The position numbers were made by a program, and so were the translations under genes. Positions 7,573 through 17,247 of a DNA stretch of 64,000 bases are shown here, in pieces (within the stretch, counting starts at the first letter, position 1; each line of letters begins with the position of its first letter). The notes beneath the pieces are model-generated. The model was not told the origin of the DNA. It was given only the letters and a program-made list of their open reading frames with translations, and did not search any database. Source of the DNA: CAVRUF01 sp963716005 (lineage in GTDB: Bacteria > Actinomycetota > Thermoleophilia > Gaiellales > Gaiellaceae); contig OY970285.1 of NCBI GenBank assembly GCA_963716005.1, positions 1,984,001-2,048,000 of the forward strand, given 5' to 3'.

Positions 7573-8046
7573 GCGCGCTCTTCGACCAGGTGCAGGAGCT
7601 CGCGGCGCAGTACCCGTCGTCGCGCTCGGCGGTCATGCCCGCGCTGCATCTCGCTCAGGAAAAGGAAGGCTGGCTCCCGCCCGACGCGCTGCGCGAGGTG
7701 GCCGACGCGCTCGACCTGACTCCCGCCTACGTGATGTCGATCGCGAGCTTCTACGACATGTACAACCTCGAGCCGGTCGGCAAGCACGAGATCGCCGTGT
7801 GCACGAACGTCTCGTGCGCGCTCGCGGGCGCGCAGGATGTAGTCGACGCGTTCGAGCGCGAGCTCGGCTGCTCCGCCGGCTCGACGACGGACGACGGCGA
7901 GTTCTCGCTCACCACCTTCGAGTGCCTGGGCGGCTGCGGCTGGGCCACGGTCGTCGCCGTGGACTGGCGCTACCGCGAGCACGTGTCGCGCCGGCGACGT
8001 CCCCGGGATCGTCGCCGAGCTGAAGGGAGAAGCCGATGGCGCTTAA
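7569..8046 (+). CDS. nuoE: NADH-quinone oxidoreductase subunit E (frameshifted near its end)
   Basis: The 24-kDa thioredoxin-fold subunit with the [2Fe-2S] cluster N1a, bound next to NuoF. The four ligands appear as CTNVSC and CLGGCG, and the preceding helical domain is normal. GTG 7569 overlaps the nuoD stop. After REHVS (about 7984) the frame runs into arginine-rich nonsense unless one base near 7985-7993 is skipped; the next frame then reads GDVPGIVAELKGEADGA and stops at TAA 8044-8046. The intact protein would have 158 residues. The nuoF start overlaps this end. The extra base is probably a sequence error; otherwise the last 20 residues are altered. Confidence 0.88.
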
Positions 8047-9389
8047 GCAGCTGCTTCTCGCGCACGCGGACGGCAACGACCTGACGAAGCTCGCGAACTA
8101 CCGCGAGGTCGGCGGCTACTCGGCGCTCGAGAAGGCGCTCTCCATCCCCGGGCCCGGACCTCGTCGAGGAGTTCCTCGCGTCCGGGCTGCGCGGCCGCGG
8201 CGGCGCCGGCTTCCCCATGGGCCGCAAGGCGAGCTTCATCCCCAAGCCCGACCAGACGACCAAGCCGATCTACCTGACGATCAACGCGGACGAGTCCGAG
8301 CCGGGCACGTTCAAGGACCGCGAGATCATGCTGCGGATCCCGCACGCGCTGATCGAGGGCGCGGTCATCACCTGCCACGCGATCGGCGCCGACACGGCCT
8401 TCATCTACCTGCGCGGCGAGTACCTGCACGAGTTCGAGGTCGTCACCGCGGCGCTCGAGGAGGCCCGTAAGGCGAACCTCGTCGGGCCGAACGTTCTCGG
8501 CACGGACACCTCCGTGACGATCGTGATCCACCGCGGCGCGGGCGCCTACATCTGCGGCGAAGAGACGGCTCTCCTCGAGTCGCTCGAGGGCAATCGCGGC
8601 CAGCCGCGCTCGAAGCCGCCGTTCCCGGCCATCTCCGGCGTGTACGCGTCGCCCACGCTCATCAACAACGTCGAGACGATCGCGACGCTCCCGACGATCG
8701 TGAACTCCGGCGGCAAGAAGTACGCGAAGCTCGGCGTCGAGAACTCGGCCGGGACGCGCGTGTTCTCGCTCTCCGGCAACGTCGTGAACGGCGGGAACTA
8801 CGAGCTCGAGCTGGGCACGCCGCTCCGCGAGCTGATCTTCGACATCGGCGGCGGGATCCCGGACGGACGGCAGCTGAAGGCCTGCATCCCGGGCGGCTCG
8901 TCGGTTCCCGTGCTGACCGCGGACGAGGTCGACACCGCGCTCGACTTCGACTCGATGGCCGCCGCGGGGACGATGCTCGGCTCCGGCGCCGTGATCGTGA
9001 TCGACGACCGCGCCTGCATGGTGCAGCTCGGTCTGCGGGTCGCGCAGTTCTACATGCACGAGTCCTGCGGGAAGTGCACGCCGTGCCGCGAGGGGACGCG
9101 CTGGATGGTGCAGATCCTCCACAAGCTCGAGGACGGCCGCGCCGAGCAGGGCGAGCTCGATCTCCTGCTCGACGTCTGCGACCGGATCCTCGGCAACTGC
9201 CTCTGCCCGCTCGGCGACGCGGCGGCGATGCCGATCGCGAGCTACGTCGCCAAGTTCCGCGAGGAGTACCAGCAACACATCGACCACGGCGGCTGCCCGT
9301 TCGGCGGCGAGTCGTCGCTCGAGGGCGTCATCGCGCCGGTCGACCAGCATCACGCGCACGTGCGAGGCCAGATCGTGGTGCCGGCATGA
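8036..9389 (+). CDS. nuoF: NADH-quinone oxidoreductase subunit F (frameshifted)
   Basis: The 51-kDa subunit that binds NADH, FMN and cluster N3 and so is the entry point of complex I. ATG 8036 begins MALKQLLLAHADGND; the frame breaks at about 8150-8157 (GGGCCCGGAC), where one base too many is present. The second segment then reads DLVEEFLASGLRGRGGAGF with the Gly-rich FMN/NADH loop, the NADH-site ICGEETALLESLEG, and the cluster ligands CGKCTPCREGT and CLCPLGD. The full product would be 450 residues, typical for NuoF. The stop overlaps the ATG of nuoG. All catalytic motifs lie downstream of the break. Confidence 0.9.
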
Positions 9390-11572
9390 GCGCGCCCGAT
9401 CTCGTCACCGTCTCGGTCGACGGCCGCGAGGTCACCGTCCCCAAGGGAACCGGGATGGTCGAGACCGCGCTAGCCGCCGGCGTCGAGATTCCCGTCTTCT
9501 GTTACGAGCCACGGCTCGGGCCGCCCGTCGGCGCCTGCCGGATGTGCCTCTGCGAGGTCGAGGGGATGCCGAAGCTCCAGGCCGCGTGCACGCTCACCGC
9601 TCAGGACGGCATGGCGCTGCGCTCCGCGGCGACGAGTGCTCAGGCGGCCGAGGGGCAGCAGGCGATCCTCGAGTTCATCCTCCTGAACCACCCGCTCGAC
9701 TGCCCCGACTGCGACAAGGGCGGCGAATGCCCGCTCCAGGACCTCACCTTCCGCTTCGGGCCCGGCTCGACGCGCATGCACTTCCCCAAGCGCACGTTCG
9801 ACAAGCCGATCCCGATCTCGCCGACGATCTCGCTCGACCGCGAGCGCTGCATCCTCTGCTACCGCTGCACGCGCTTCTCCGAGAACGTGTCCGAGGATCT
9901 CCAGCTCGTGGCGCGAAACCGCGGCGCGCAGTCGTACATCACGACCTTCGAGGACGAGCCCTACCGCGCGCACTTCTCCGGCAACGTGACCGAGCTCTGC
10001 CCGGTCGGTGCGCTTCTCCCCTCGACCTACCGCTTCAAGGCGCGACCGTGGGAGATCGACAACGTGCCGACCGTCTGCGGCATGTGCCCGACCGGCTGCA
10101 ACATCTGGGCGACGACGCGCGAGGGCAAGGTGCACCGGATCCTGTCGCGGAACCACCCCGAGGTGGACGACGGCTGGATCTGCGACAAGGGCCGCTTCGC
10201 CTTCGACCACGTGAACGCCGACGACCGCGTGCGCGAGCCGCTCCTCCGCGTGCGGCGGCGCGGCTTCGAGCCGGTTTCGTACGCGCAGGCGGTTGAGGAA
10301 ACCGCGCGCGGACTCGGCGAGGCGGGCGACTCGATCGTGGTCGCCTTCTCCGGCTCCGAGACCGTGGAGCAGGCGAGCGCCATCGCACGCCTCGTCCGCG
10401 GCGGGCTCCATGCGCACACGGCGCTCATTCCCGACGATCTGGACCCGGCCGTGGATGCGTTCCGTGCGCCGCTCTCGGCCATCCGCGACGCAGAGATCTG
10501 CCTCGTCCTCGGCGACGAGCCCGTCATCGAGCGCGCGCCCGGCGTCGACCTCTGGCTGCGCGCCGCCCGGCGAAACGGCGCCGAGGTCGTGACCGTGAAC
10601 TCGGCCGGGACGATCGCCGTCTCGCCCGGCAGCGCCGCGTCCGTCTGTTACGACCTGATCGGCGGCGGCGGAGACGAGGACGTCGCGGGTCTTGCCCGAC
10701 GCCTGCGCTCGGCGAGCCGCGTAGCGATCGTCTGGTCGGGAGACGACCACGATCACGGCCGGCGCGGAGCTGCGCTGGCGGCATCGCTCGAGCTCGGCGA
10801 GGGCTCCGGCCTCTACGTTCTCCCGCGCACGCCGAACGGCCGTGGCGTCGCCCAGGTGTGGCGCGACACCGCGGACGGCGAGACCGAGCTCCCCGACGGC
10901 GAGATCGGCGCGCTCATCATCTCCGGCGACGGCGCAGCGGACGATCCGCGGGTGGCCGAGCTGGCCGAACGCGCCCGCTTCGTCCTCGTTACGACGATGT
11001 TCCCGGGCGACCACACGCTCTGGGCGCACGTCGTCGTCCCTGGAACGTCGTACCTCGAGCGCGACGGGACGAGCGTCAACCTCGAGGGCCGGGCGCAGCG
11101 GATGCGCAGCGCGATCGATCCTTCGTTCCCCGACGAGCTCGAGTTCTTCGCGCGGGTCGGCGCAGCGCTCGGCATCGCCATCGCGCCGTGGGCGGCCGAG
11201 GCAACGCCGGCCGAGCGCGCGGAACTACCCCCGCGCACAACGCTGGACGACGCGCCCGAGCTGGCACCGCTCGACAAGCCCAAGAGCGGCAAGGGCTTCG
11301 AGCTCGCGACCTACCGCTCCCTCTTCTCCGGCCGCGAGGTGGAGCGCACCGAGCCGCTCGCGTTCCAGCGGCCGCCGGCCGAAGTCGAGCTCTCGAAGGC
11401 GGACGCCAAGAAGCTCAAGGTAACCACGGGCGAGACGGTCGTCGTGGGGACGAACGGTACGAGCCGCGAGCTCCGCGCCCGAGTCAACCGGCGGCTGAAG
11501 GACGGCGTCGTCCGCATCGCCGACGAGCACGCGGCAGGGTTCGACGACAGGGTTCAGGTGAAGAAGCCGTGA
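9386..11572 (+). CDS. nuoG: NADH-quinone oxidoreductase subunit G
   Basis: The largest peripheral subunit, which strings Fe-S clusters between NuoF and NuoI. In this 728-residue protein an N-terminal ferredoxin domain holds N1b (CYEPRLGPPVGACRMC), then comes the His-Cys3 site for N5 (HPLDCPDCDKGGEC), the site for N4 (CILCYRCTRF with CPVGALL) and the motif for the extra cluster N7 (CGMCPTGCN with GWICDKGRF), which many mitochondrial forms lack. The molybdopterin-oxidoreductase-like region that follows is present but has no cofactor residues I can recognise. ATG 9386 overlaps the nuoF stop; the end overlaps the nuoH GTG. Confidence 0.96.
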   Translation: MSAPDLVTVSVDGREVTVPKGTGMVETALAAGVEIPVFCYEPRLGPPVGACRMCLCEVEGMPKLQAACTLTAQDGMALRSAATSAQAAEGQQAILEFILLNHPLDCPDCDKGGECPLQDLTFRFGPGSTRMHFPKRTFDKPIPISPTISLDRERCILCYRCTRFSENVSEDLQLVARNRGAQSYITTFEDEPYRAHFSGNVTELCPVGALLPSTYRFKARPWEIDNVPTVCGMCPTGCNIWATTREGKVHRILSRNHPEVDDGWICDKGRFAFDHVNADDRVREPLLRVRRRGFEPVSYAQAVEETARGLGEAGDSIVVAFSGSETVEQASAIARLVRGGLHAHTALIPDDLDPAVDAFRAPLSAIRDAEICLVLGDEPVIERAPGVDLWLRAARRNGAEVVTVNSAGTIAVSPGSAASVCYDLIGGGGDEDVAGLARRLRSASRVAIVWSGDDHDHGRRGAALAASLELGEGSGLYVLPRTPNGRGVAQVWRDTADGETELPDGEIGALIISGDGAADDPRVAELAERARFVLVTTMFPGDHTLWAHVVVPGTSYLERDGTSVNLEGRAQRMRSAIDPSFPDELEFFARVGAALGIAIAPWAAEATPAERAELPPRTTLDDAPELAPLDKPKSGKGFELATYRSLFSGREVERTEPLAFQRPPAEVELSKADAKKLKVTTGETVVVGTNGTSRELRARVNRRLKDGVVRIADEHAAGFDDRVQVKKP

Positions 11573-12573
11573 TCCTCGCCCAGACCGCGCCCGAGCCCTG
11601 GTGGATCGACCTGATCAAGGCGCTCGTGGTCGTCAACCTCGTCATGGGCGCGTTCGCGTACCTGACCTGGGTCGAGCGGAAGCTCCTCGGCCGCATGCAC
11701 CTGCGCTACGGGCCGAACCGCGTCGGGCCGTTCGGGCTCCTCCAGCCGATCGCCGACCTCGTGAAGCTGCTCGGCAAGGCGAGCTTTTTTCCGGCCGCCG
11801 CGATCGACGTCCTCTACCTCGCCGCACCCCTTGTAGCCGCGTTCACGGCGCTCGCCGCGTTCAGCGTCATCCCGTTCGGCGGCACCTGGGAGATCGGCGG
11901 CTACACGGTCACCGGCGTCGTCGCGGACGTGCCGATCTCGCTGATCCTCATCTTCGCCCTCGGCGCGATGGGGATCTACGCGTTCGTCGTCGGCGGCTGG
12001 GCGAGCGAGTCGAAGTACTCGCTCCTCGGCTCGATGCGGACCTGCGCGCAGCTCGTCTCCTACGAGGTTTCGCTCGGGCTCGCAGTGCTCGGCGTCGTGC
12101 TCATGTCGGGGACGCTCTCGCTGACCGAGATGGTCACGGCCCAGCAGGAGACGACCTGGTACATCGGCCCGCAGATCGTCGGCTTCGTCTGCTTCTTCAT
12201 CGCGGGCATCGCCGAGACGAACCGCGCCCCGTTCGACCTTCCTGAGGCCGAGCAGGAGCTCGTCGCCGGCTACCACACCGAGTACGGCGGGATGCGCTGG
12301 GGCCTCTTCCAGATGGCCGAGTACATCAACATGATCACGTTCTCCGGCCTCGCCGTCACGCTCTTCTTCGGCGGCTGGAGCGGGCCGATCCTGCCCGGCC
12401 CGATCTGGTTCCTCCTGAAGCTCGGCGCGTTCATCTTCGTGTTCATGTGGATGCGCGCGACGCTGCCGCGGCTGCGCTACGACCAGCTGATGGCGTTCGG
12501 CTGGAAGGTGCTCCTGCCGATCGCAACCCTGAACGCGGTCGTCACCGCGGTGATCCTGGCGGTGCGCACATGA
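11569..12573 (+). CDS. nuoH: NADH-quinone oxidoreductase subunit H
   Basis: Membrane subunit at the base of the peripheral arm that builds the quinone chamber and the first proton path. The 334-residue protein has eight hydrophobic segments. Family signatures are WVERKLLGRMHLRYGPNRVG after the first helix and the acidic cytoplasmic loop AETNRAPFDLPEAEQELVAG near the middle. The GTG start at 11569 overlaps the nuoG stop (GTGA), and the stop overlaps the nuoI ATG (ATGA), so expression is translationally coupled through this part of the operon. A complete, normal-length gene. Confidence 0.96.
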   Translation: MILAQTAPEPWWIDLIKALVVVNLVMGAFAYLTWVERKLLGRMHLRYGPNRVGPFGLLQPIADLVKLLGKASFFPAAAIDVLYLAAPLVAAFTALAAFSVIPFGGTWEIGGYTVTGVVADVPISLILIFALGAMGIYAFVVGGWASESKYSLLGSMRTCAQLVSYEVSLGLAVLGVVLMSGTLSLTEMVTAQQETTWYIGPQIVGFVCFFIAGIAETNRAPFDLPEAEQELVAGYHTEYGGMRWGLFQMAEYINMITFSGLAVTLFFGGWSGPILPGPIWFLLKLGAFIFVFMWMRATLPRLRYDQLMAFGWKVLLPIATLNAVVTAVILAVRT

Positions 12574-13067
12574 CCCCGCAGCCGTTCGGATCGATGAAGG
12601 GCTTCGCGGTCACGTTCCGCCAGATCTTCCGCAAGCCGATCACGCAGGAGTACCCGGAGTTCAAGCGGCCGGTCTACCCGCGCTTCCGCGGGCGGCACCG
12701 CCTCCACCTGCATGACAACGGGCTCGAGAAGTGCGTCGGCTGCTCGCTCTGCGCCGCGGCCTGCCCGGCGGACTGCATCCGCGTCGTCCCGGCCGAGAAC
12801 GATCCGGACGACCGCGTGTCGGCGGGCGAGCGCTACGCGCGGATCTACGAGATCAACATGAGCCGCTGCATCTTCTGCGGCTACTGCGAGCTGGCGTGCC
12901 CGTTCGATGCGATCACCCTCGGCAACGAGTACGAGCTCTCCGAGTACCACCGCGACGACCAGATCTACACGAAGGAGATGCTCCTCGCGCCGCCGGTCAA
13001 GCGCGTCCCGGTCGCCGACCGCGAGCTCTACGACACGCCCGAGCCGGTCTGGAAGTCGGACAGCTGA
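12570..13067 (+). CDS. nuoI: NADH-quinone oxidoreductase subunit I (clusters N6a/N6b)
   Basis: An 8Fe ferredoxin-like subunit that carries electrons from NuoG to NuoB. The 165-residue protein shows two classic motifs, CVGCSLCAAACP (Cys55, 58, 61, 65) and CIFCGYCELACP (Cys100, 103, 106, 110), each closing with a Cys-Pro that serves the other cluster. The N-terminal amphipathic stretch (MKGFAVTFRQIFRKP) docks on the membrane arm. It overlaps nuoH by four bases and nuoJ by one (TGATG). No anomaly. Confidence 0.96.
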   Translation: MTPQPFGSMKGFAVTFRQIFRKPITQEYPEFKRPVYPRFRGRHRLHLHDNGLEKCVGCSLCAAACPADCIRVVPAENDPDDRVSAGERYARIYEINMSRCIFCGYCELACPFDAITLGNEYELSEYHRDDQIYTKEMLLAPPVKRVPVADRELYDTPEPVWKSDS

Positions 13068-13618
13068 TGGACACCGCCGCCGAAACTCTCGTCTGGATCA
13101 TCTGGATCCTCTCGGTCACGTCGCTCTTCGCGTCCGGGCTCGCCGTCGTGCTCTTCGCGAACCCGTTCTACTCGGCGCTCGCGCTCATCGTGAACCTCGC
13201 CTCGCTCGCCGTGCTCTTCCTGATGCTGAACGCGGAGTTCGTCGCCGCGGCCCAGGTGCTCGTCTACGCGGGCGCGGTCGTGATCATGTTCCTCTTCGTC
13301 ACCGCGTATCTCGGCGGGCGCGAGTTCATCCCGTGGAGAGCCGGGCCGAGCTGGCAGGCGGTCGCGTCGGTCGTGGCCGCGGCCGCGATCGCGGCGCAGG
13401 TGGTCGTCGTGATCGTCCTCGCCGCCGGCGACGACCTCAGCAACACGCCCGAGGTGACCGAAGCCTTCGGCTCGCCGGCGTCGATCGGAGAGCTCTTCCT
13501 CACGGATCACCTGCTCGCGTTCGAGGTGACCTCGATCGTCCTGCTGGTCGCGGCCGTCGGCGGCGTGATCCTCGGCTCGACGACGCCGCCCCACCGCGAC
13601 GAGGTCGAGGAGAGCTGA
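13067..13618 (+). CDS. nuoJ: NADH-quinone oxidoreductase subunit J
   Basis: Membrane subunit of the arm section between NuoH and the antiporter-like subunits. The 183-residue product has five predicted helices. The third, YAGAVVIMFLFV, contains the glycine-rich bend that forms the pi-bulge linked to conformational coupling in complex I. The C-terminal tail is short and charged (TTPPHRDEVEES). The start shares its A with the nuoI stop, and the end does the same with nuoK, giving the TGATG pattern twice. Confidence 0.94.
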   Translation: MDTAAETLVWIIWILSVTSLFASGLAVVLFANPFYSALALIVNLASLAVLFLMLNAEFVAAAQVLVYAGAVVIMFLFVTAYLGGREFIPWRAGPSWQAVASVVAAAAIAAQVVVVIVLAAGDDLSNTPEVTEAFGSPASIGELFLTDHLLAFEVTSIVLLVAAVGGVILGSTTPPHRDEVEES

Positions 13619-13926
13619 TGCTCGGGCCCGGAATCGCCGCCTACCTCGTCGTCTCGGTCGTGCTCTTCGCGATCGGCGCGTTCGGCGTGCTTGCGCGGCG
13701 CAGCCCGCTGATCGTCCTGCTCGCGCTCGAGATCATGCTGAACGCCGGGAACCTCGCCCTCATCGCCTTCGCGCGCCAGGCCGGCGGAGAAGACGGCCAG
13801 ATCTTCGCGCTCGCCGTCATGGTCGTCGCGGCCTCCGAGGCCGTCGTCGGCCTCGGCTTCATAGTCGCCATGTCTCGCCTCCGCGCCGACCTCGACCTCG
13901 ACAAGCTGACGACGCTGCGCGGATGA
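13618..13926 (+). CDS. nuoK: NADH-quinone oxidoreductase subunit K
   Basis: A 102-residue membrane subunit with three helices, related to MrpC. It carries the conserved membrane glutamates of the proton path: one in LLALEIMLNAGNLALIAF (helix 2) and one in VVAASEAVVGLGF (helix 3). It starts on the A of the nuoJ stop and overlaps nuoL by four bases (ATGA). Length and topology are normal for the family. Confidence 0.95.
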   Translation: MLGPGIAAYLVVSVVLFAIGAFGVLARRSPLIVLLALEIMLNAGNLALIAFARQAGGEDGQIFALAVMVVAASEAVVGLGFIVAMSRLRADLDLDKLTTLRG

Positions 13927-15828
13927 CCGAGGCCGCCTGGATCGCGCTCGTCCTTCCGGCCGCAGCCGTCGTCGCGATCGCCTTCGCGGGCTCGCGGATC
14001 ACGGGGCGCCAGGCCGGGCTCATCGCCTCGGGCTCGACGCTCGGCTCGTTCATCGCGACCCTCGTCGTGTTCGTTCCGATGCTCGGCGAGCACCCGGAGG
14101 AGCGCTCCGAGGTCTCGACGCTCTGGACGTGGCTCTCCGCGGGCGACCTCCGCGTGGGGCTCGACATCCTGGTCGACCCGCTGAGCGTCTTCATGATGCT
14201 GGTCGTCTCGGGGGTCGGCTTCCTGATCCTCACGTACGGGATCGGCTACATGGCCGGCGACGAGGAGGAGCGCCGCTACCACGCGTACAAGGCGCTCTTC
14301 ATCTTCTCCATGCTGCTCCTCGTCGAGGGCGGGAACCTGCTGCTCCTGCTGGCCGGCTGGGGCATGGTCGGGCTCTCGTCCTACCTCTTGATCAACTTCT
14401 GGCACCAGCGCTCGACCGCGGTCGCGGCCGGAAAGAAGGCATTCGTCATGAACGCGATCGGCGACGCGACCTTCGCGCTCGCGCTCTTCATCCTCATCGA
14501 GCAGACCGGCTCGCTCGACTTCGGCGTCGTCTTCGACCGGGCGCCCGAGGCGCTCGGCGAGTCGTCCACCCTGGCCGTGCTCGTCGCGCTCGGACTCCTG
14601 GGAGCCGCGGTCGCGAAATCCGCGCAGATCCCGCTCCACACCTGGCTTCCGGACGCGATGGAGGGCCCGACCCCGGTCTCCGCCCTGATCCACGCGGCGA
14701 CGATGGTGACCGCCGGCGTCTACCTGATCGTCCGTACGAGCCCGCTCTTCGAGCTCGCGCCCGGACATCCTCGAGCTGGCCGGGATCCTCGGCGGCGTCA
14801 CCATCCTCGTCGCCGGGCTCGTCGCGCTCGTCCAGACGGACATCAAGCGCGTGATCGCGTACTCGACGATGAGCCAGATCGGCTACATGTTCCTCGCCGT
14901 CGGCCTGGGCGCGTTCGGCGCCGGGCTCTTCCACCTGATGACGCACGCGTTCTTCAAGGCGCTGCTCTTCATGGCCGCCGGCGTCGTCATCCACGCGCTC
15001 GCCGGGGAGCAGGACATCCGCAGGATGGGCGGCCTCGGCAAGGCGCTCCCGTGGACGTACCGCTGCTTCCTCGTCGGCGCGCTCGCGCTCGCCGCGATTC
15101 CGCCGTTCGCCGGCTTCTTCTCGAAGGACGCGATCCTCGCGAGCGCGGCCGGCGCCGGGACGCTCGGCTGGATCCTCTGGGGCGTCGGCGTGACCGGCGC
15201 GTTCCTGACGGCGCTCTACACCTTCCGGCTCGTCTTCGTCGTCTTCTTCGGCGAGCCCGCGGCCGACCAGCCGCACCTGCACAAGGAGCGCTTCGAAGGA
15301 CCGCTCTCGATGATGTGGCCGGTCGGCGTGCTCACGGTCGGCGCGATCGTCAGCGGCCTCCTCCAGTTCCCGGGCGGCTGGGCCGGGGTCGACACCTGGA
15401 TCGAACCGGTGGCCGAGTCGATCCACGAGGTCAGCGGCGCGACGGCCTGGTTCTCGGCGCTGACGGCTCTCGGGCTCGCGATCGCCGGGATCGTCCTCGC
15501 CTGGTTCCTCTACGGCCGCCGGCGCAGCGAGGTGCCCGCGAGGATCCGCGCCCGACTGCCGTGGCCGACGAAGACGCTCGAGCACAAGCTCTACTTCGAC
15601 GAGGCGTACGACTTCGCGTTCTACGAGCCGAGCTCGCGCTTCGCCCTCTTGCTCACACGTTTCGTGGAGAAGCCGATCTTCCTCGCCTCGCTCGGCGAGA
15701 TCGGGTTCGAGGTCCGCGAGATCGGCTCGAAGCTCGCGGCCGCGCAGAACGGGCTCGTCCGCACCTACGCCCTGGCGGTGGCCGTCGGCCTCGCCGTCAT
15801 GCTCGTCGTCTTCCTGGCCGTGAGCTGA
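13923..15828 (+). CDS. nuoL: NADH-quinone oxidoreductase subunit L (frameshifted)
   Basis: Distal antiporter-like proton pump subunit with the long lateral helix. The first segment (13923 to about 14766) includes the family core PLHTWLPDAMEGPTPVSALI, a proton-channel region. At about 14760-14766 (GCGCCCGGACATC) one extra base moves the reading to the next frame, which continues DILELAGILGG and MSQIGYMFLAVGLGAF, THAFFKALLF and the long C-terminal part to the stop at 15828. Read through, the protein would have 634 residues, as expected. The break falls in a strongly conserved part, so a dead gene inside an otherwise intact operon is unlikely; sequence error is the simpler reading. Confidence 0.9.
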
Positions 15829-17247
15829 TGCAGACGAACGCCCTCATCTTCGGCCCGATCGCCGTCGCGCTCCTCCTCTGGCTCCTGCCCTGGACGCCGC
15901 GCCTGGCCGGCGGGATCGCGCTCTCGGCAGCGATCGCCACTCTCATCGGCTGGATCGTGGCCGTCGTCGGGTTCAACTTCGAATCCGGTCTCCTCCAGCT
16001 CGACTCGCACGCCGTCTGGCTCGACGACGTGGGGATCGCCTACCGCGTCGGGATGTTCGACTTCTCGCTCTGGCTGATCGGCCTCACCGTTGTCGTCACC
16101 ACGGCCGCGATCGCCTACGGCGTCTGGGCGCGGCGCGACCACGCGCGCGCCTACTTCGGGCTCCTGCTCTTCCTGGCCGGGACGACGACCGGCGTGTTCG
16201 CCGCGCAGGACCTGATCCTCTTCTACGTCTTCTTCGAGGCGATGCTGATCCCGCTCTACGTGCTGATCGGCGTGTGGGGCGGCGACGGACGGCAGGGCGC
16301 GACGCTCAAGTTCATCGTCTACACGATGGCGGGCTCGCTGCTCATGCTCGTCTCGATCATCGCGCTCGGCCTCCAGAACGACACGTTCGACATGACCCGG
16401 CTGTCGCCGTCGGACAACACGGCGATCTTCCTCGGCTTCATGATCGCGTTCGCCGTGAAGGCGCCGCATGTGGCCGTTCCACGGCTGGCTCCCGGACACC
16501 TACCGGGAGGCGCCGCCCGAGGTGGCCGCGCTGCTCTCCGGCGTCATCTCGAAGACCGCGACCTACGGGATGATCCGCATCGTCCTCCCGTTCTTCCCGC
16601 TCGTCGTCACGGACTGGCGGCCGGTCGTTCTGACGCTCGCGGCGATCGGGCTCGTCTACGGATCGCTCCTCGCGTTCCGCGCGCCCGACGTGCGCGGCGT
16701 CATCGCCTACTCGAGCCTCGCGCAGATGTCGCTGATCGTCTTCGGCGTCTTCGCCGTGAACGTCTCCGGCCTCGACGGGGCGCTGCTCCAGATGGTCGTG
16801 CACGGGCTCGTCTCGGCCTCGTTCTTCCTCCTCGCGGGGATGGTCGAGCGGCGCACCGGCACCGACGACCTCGCGCTCCTCGGCGGCATGGCACGCGGAC
16901 GGCCGCGGCTCGCGTCGCTCTTCATCACCGTCGGCGTCATTGCGCTCGCCGTTCCGTTCTCGGCCGCGTTCGCCGGGGAGTTCCTGATCCTGAACGGTGT
17001 CTTCACGCGCGGCTGGGGCTGGGCCGTCGTCGGCGCCGTCTCGATCGTGCTCGCGGCCATGTACGTGCTGCGGGTCGTCTCGGCCGTCCTGCACCGCGAG
17101 CCGGGTCCGGCTGTCACCGACGAGGCGCTCGACCTGCGCCCGTTCGAGGTCGTGCTCGTCGGCGGGCTCGTCACGCTGCTGATCGTCCTGTCGTTCTGGC
17201 CGGCCGGGATCACAGACCACGCCTTCGCATTGGTGGGCGGCGGCTAG
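15828..17247 (+). CDS. nuoM: NADH-quinone oxidoreductase subunit M (frameshifted)
   Basis: Second antiporter-like membrane subunit of complex I. The first segment holds the early helices and the glutamate of helix 5 (FYVFFEAMLIPLYVLIG). At about 16462-16468 (GCGCCGCATGTGG) one base too many interrupts IAFAVKA, and the next frame goes on MWPFHGWLPDTYREAPPEV, with the lysine/histidine region of the proton channel, to TAG at 17245-17247. The full product would be 472 residues, slightly shorter than the usual 490-510. It starts on the A of the nuoL stop and ends directly against the nuoN ATG. Confidence 0.9.

Noticed and set aside
8036..16470. Programmed +1 ribosomal frameshifting in nuoF and nuoL at CCC-GG
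   Set aside because: The same kind of break occurs at many unrelated codons in other genes, so no slippery sequence is shared; sequencing or assembly error explains them more simply.
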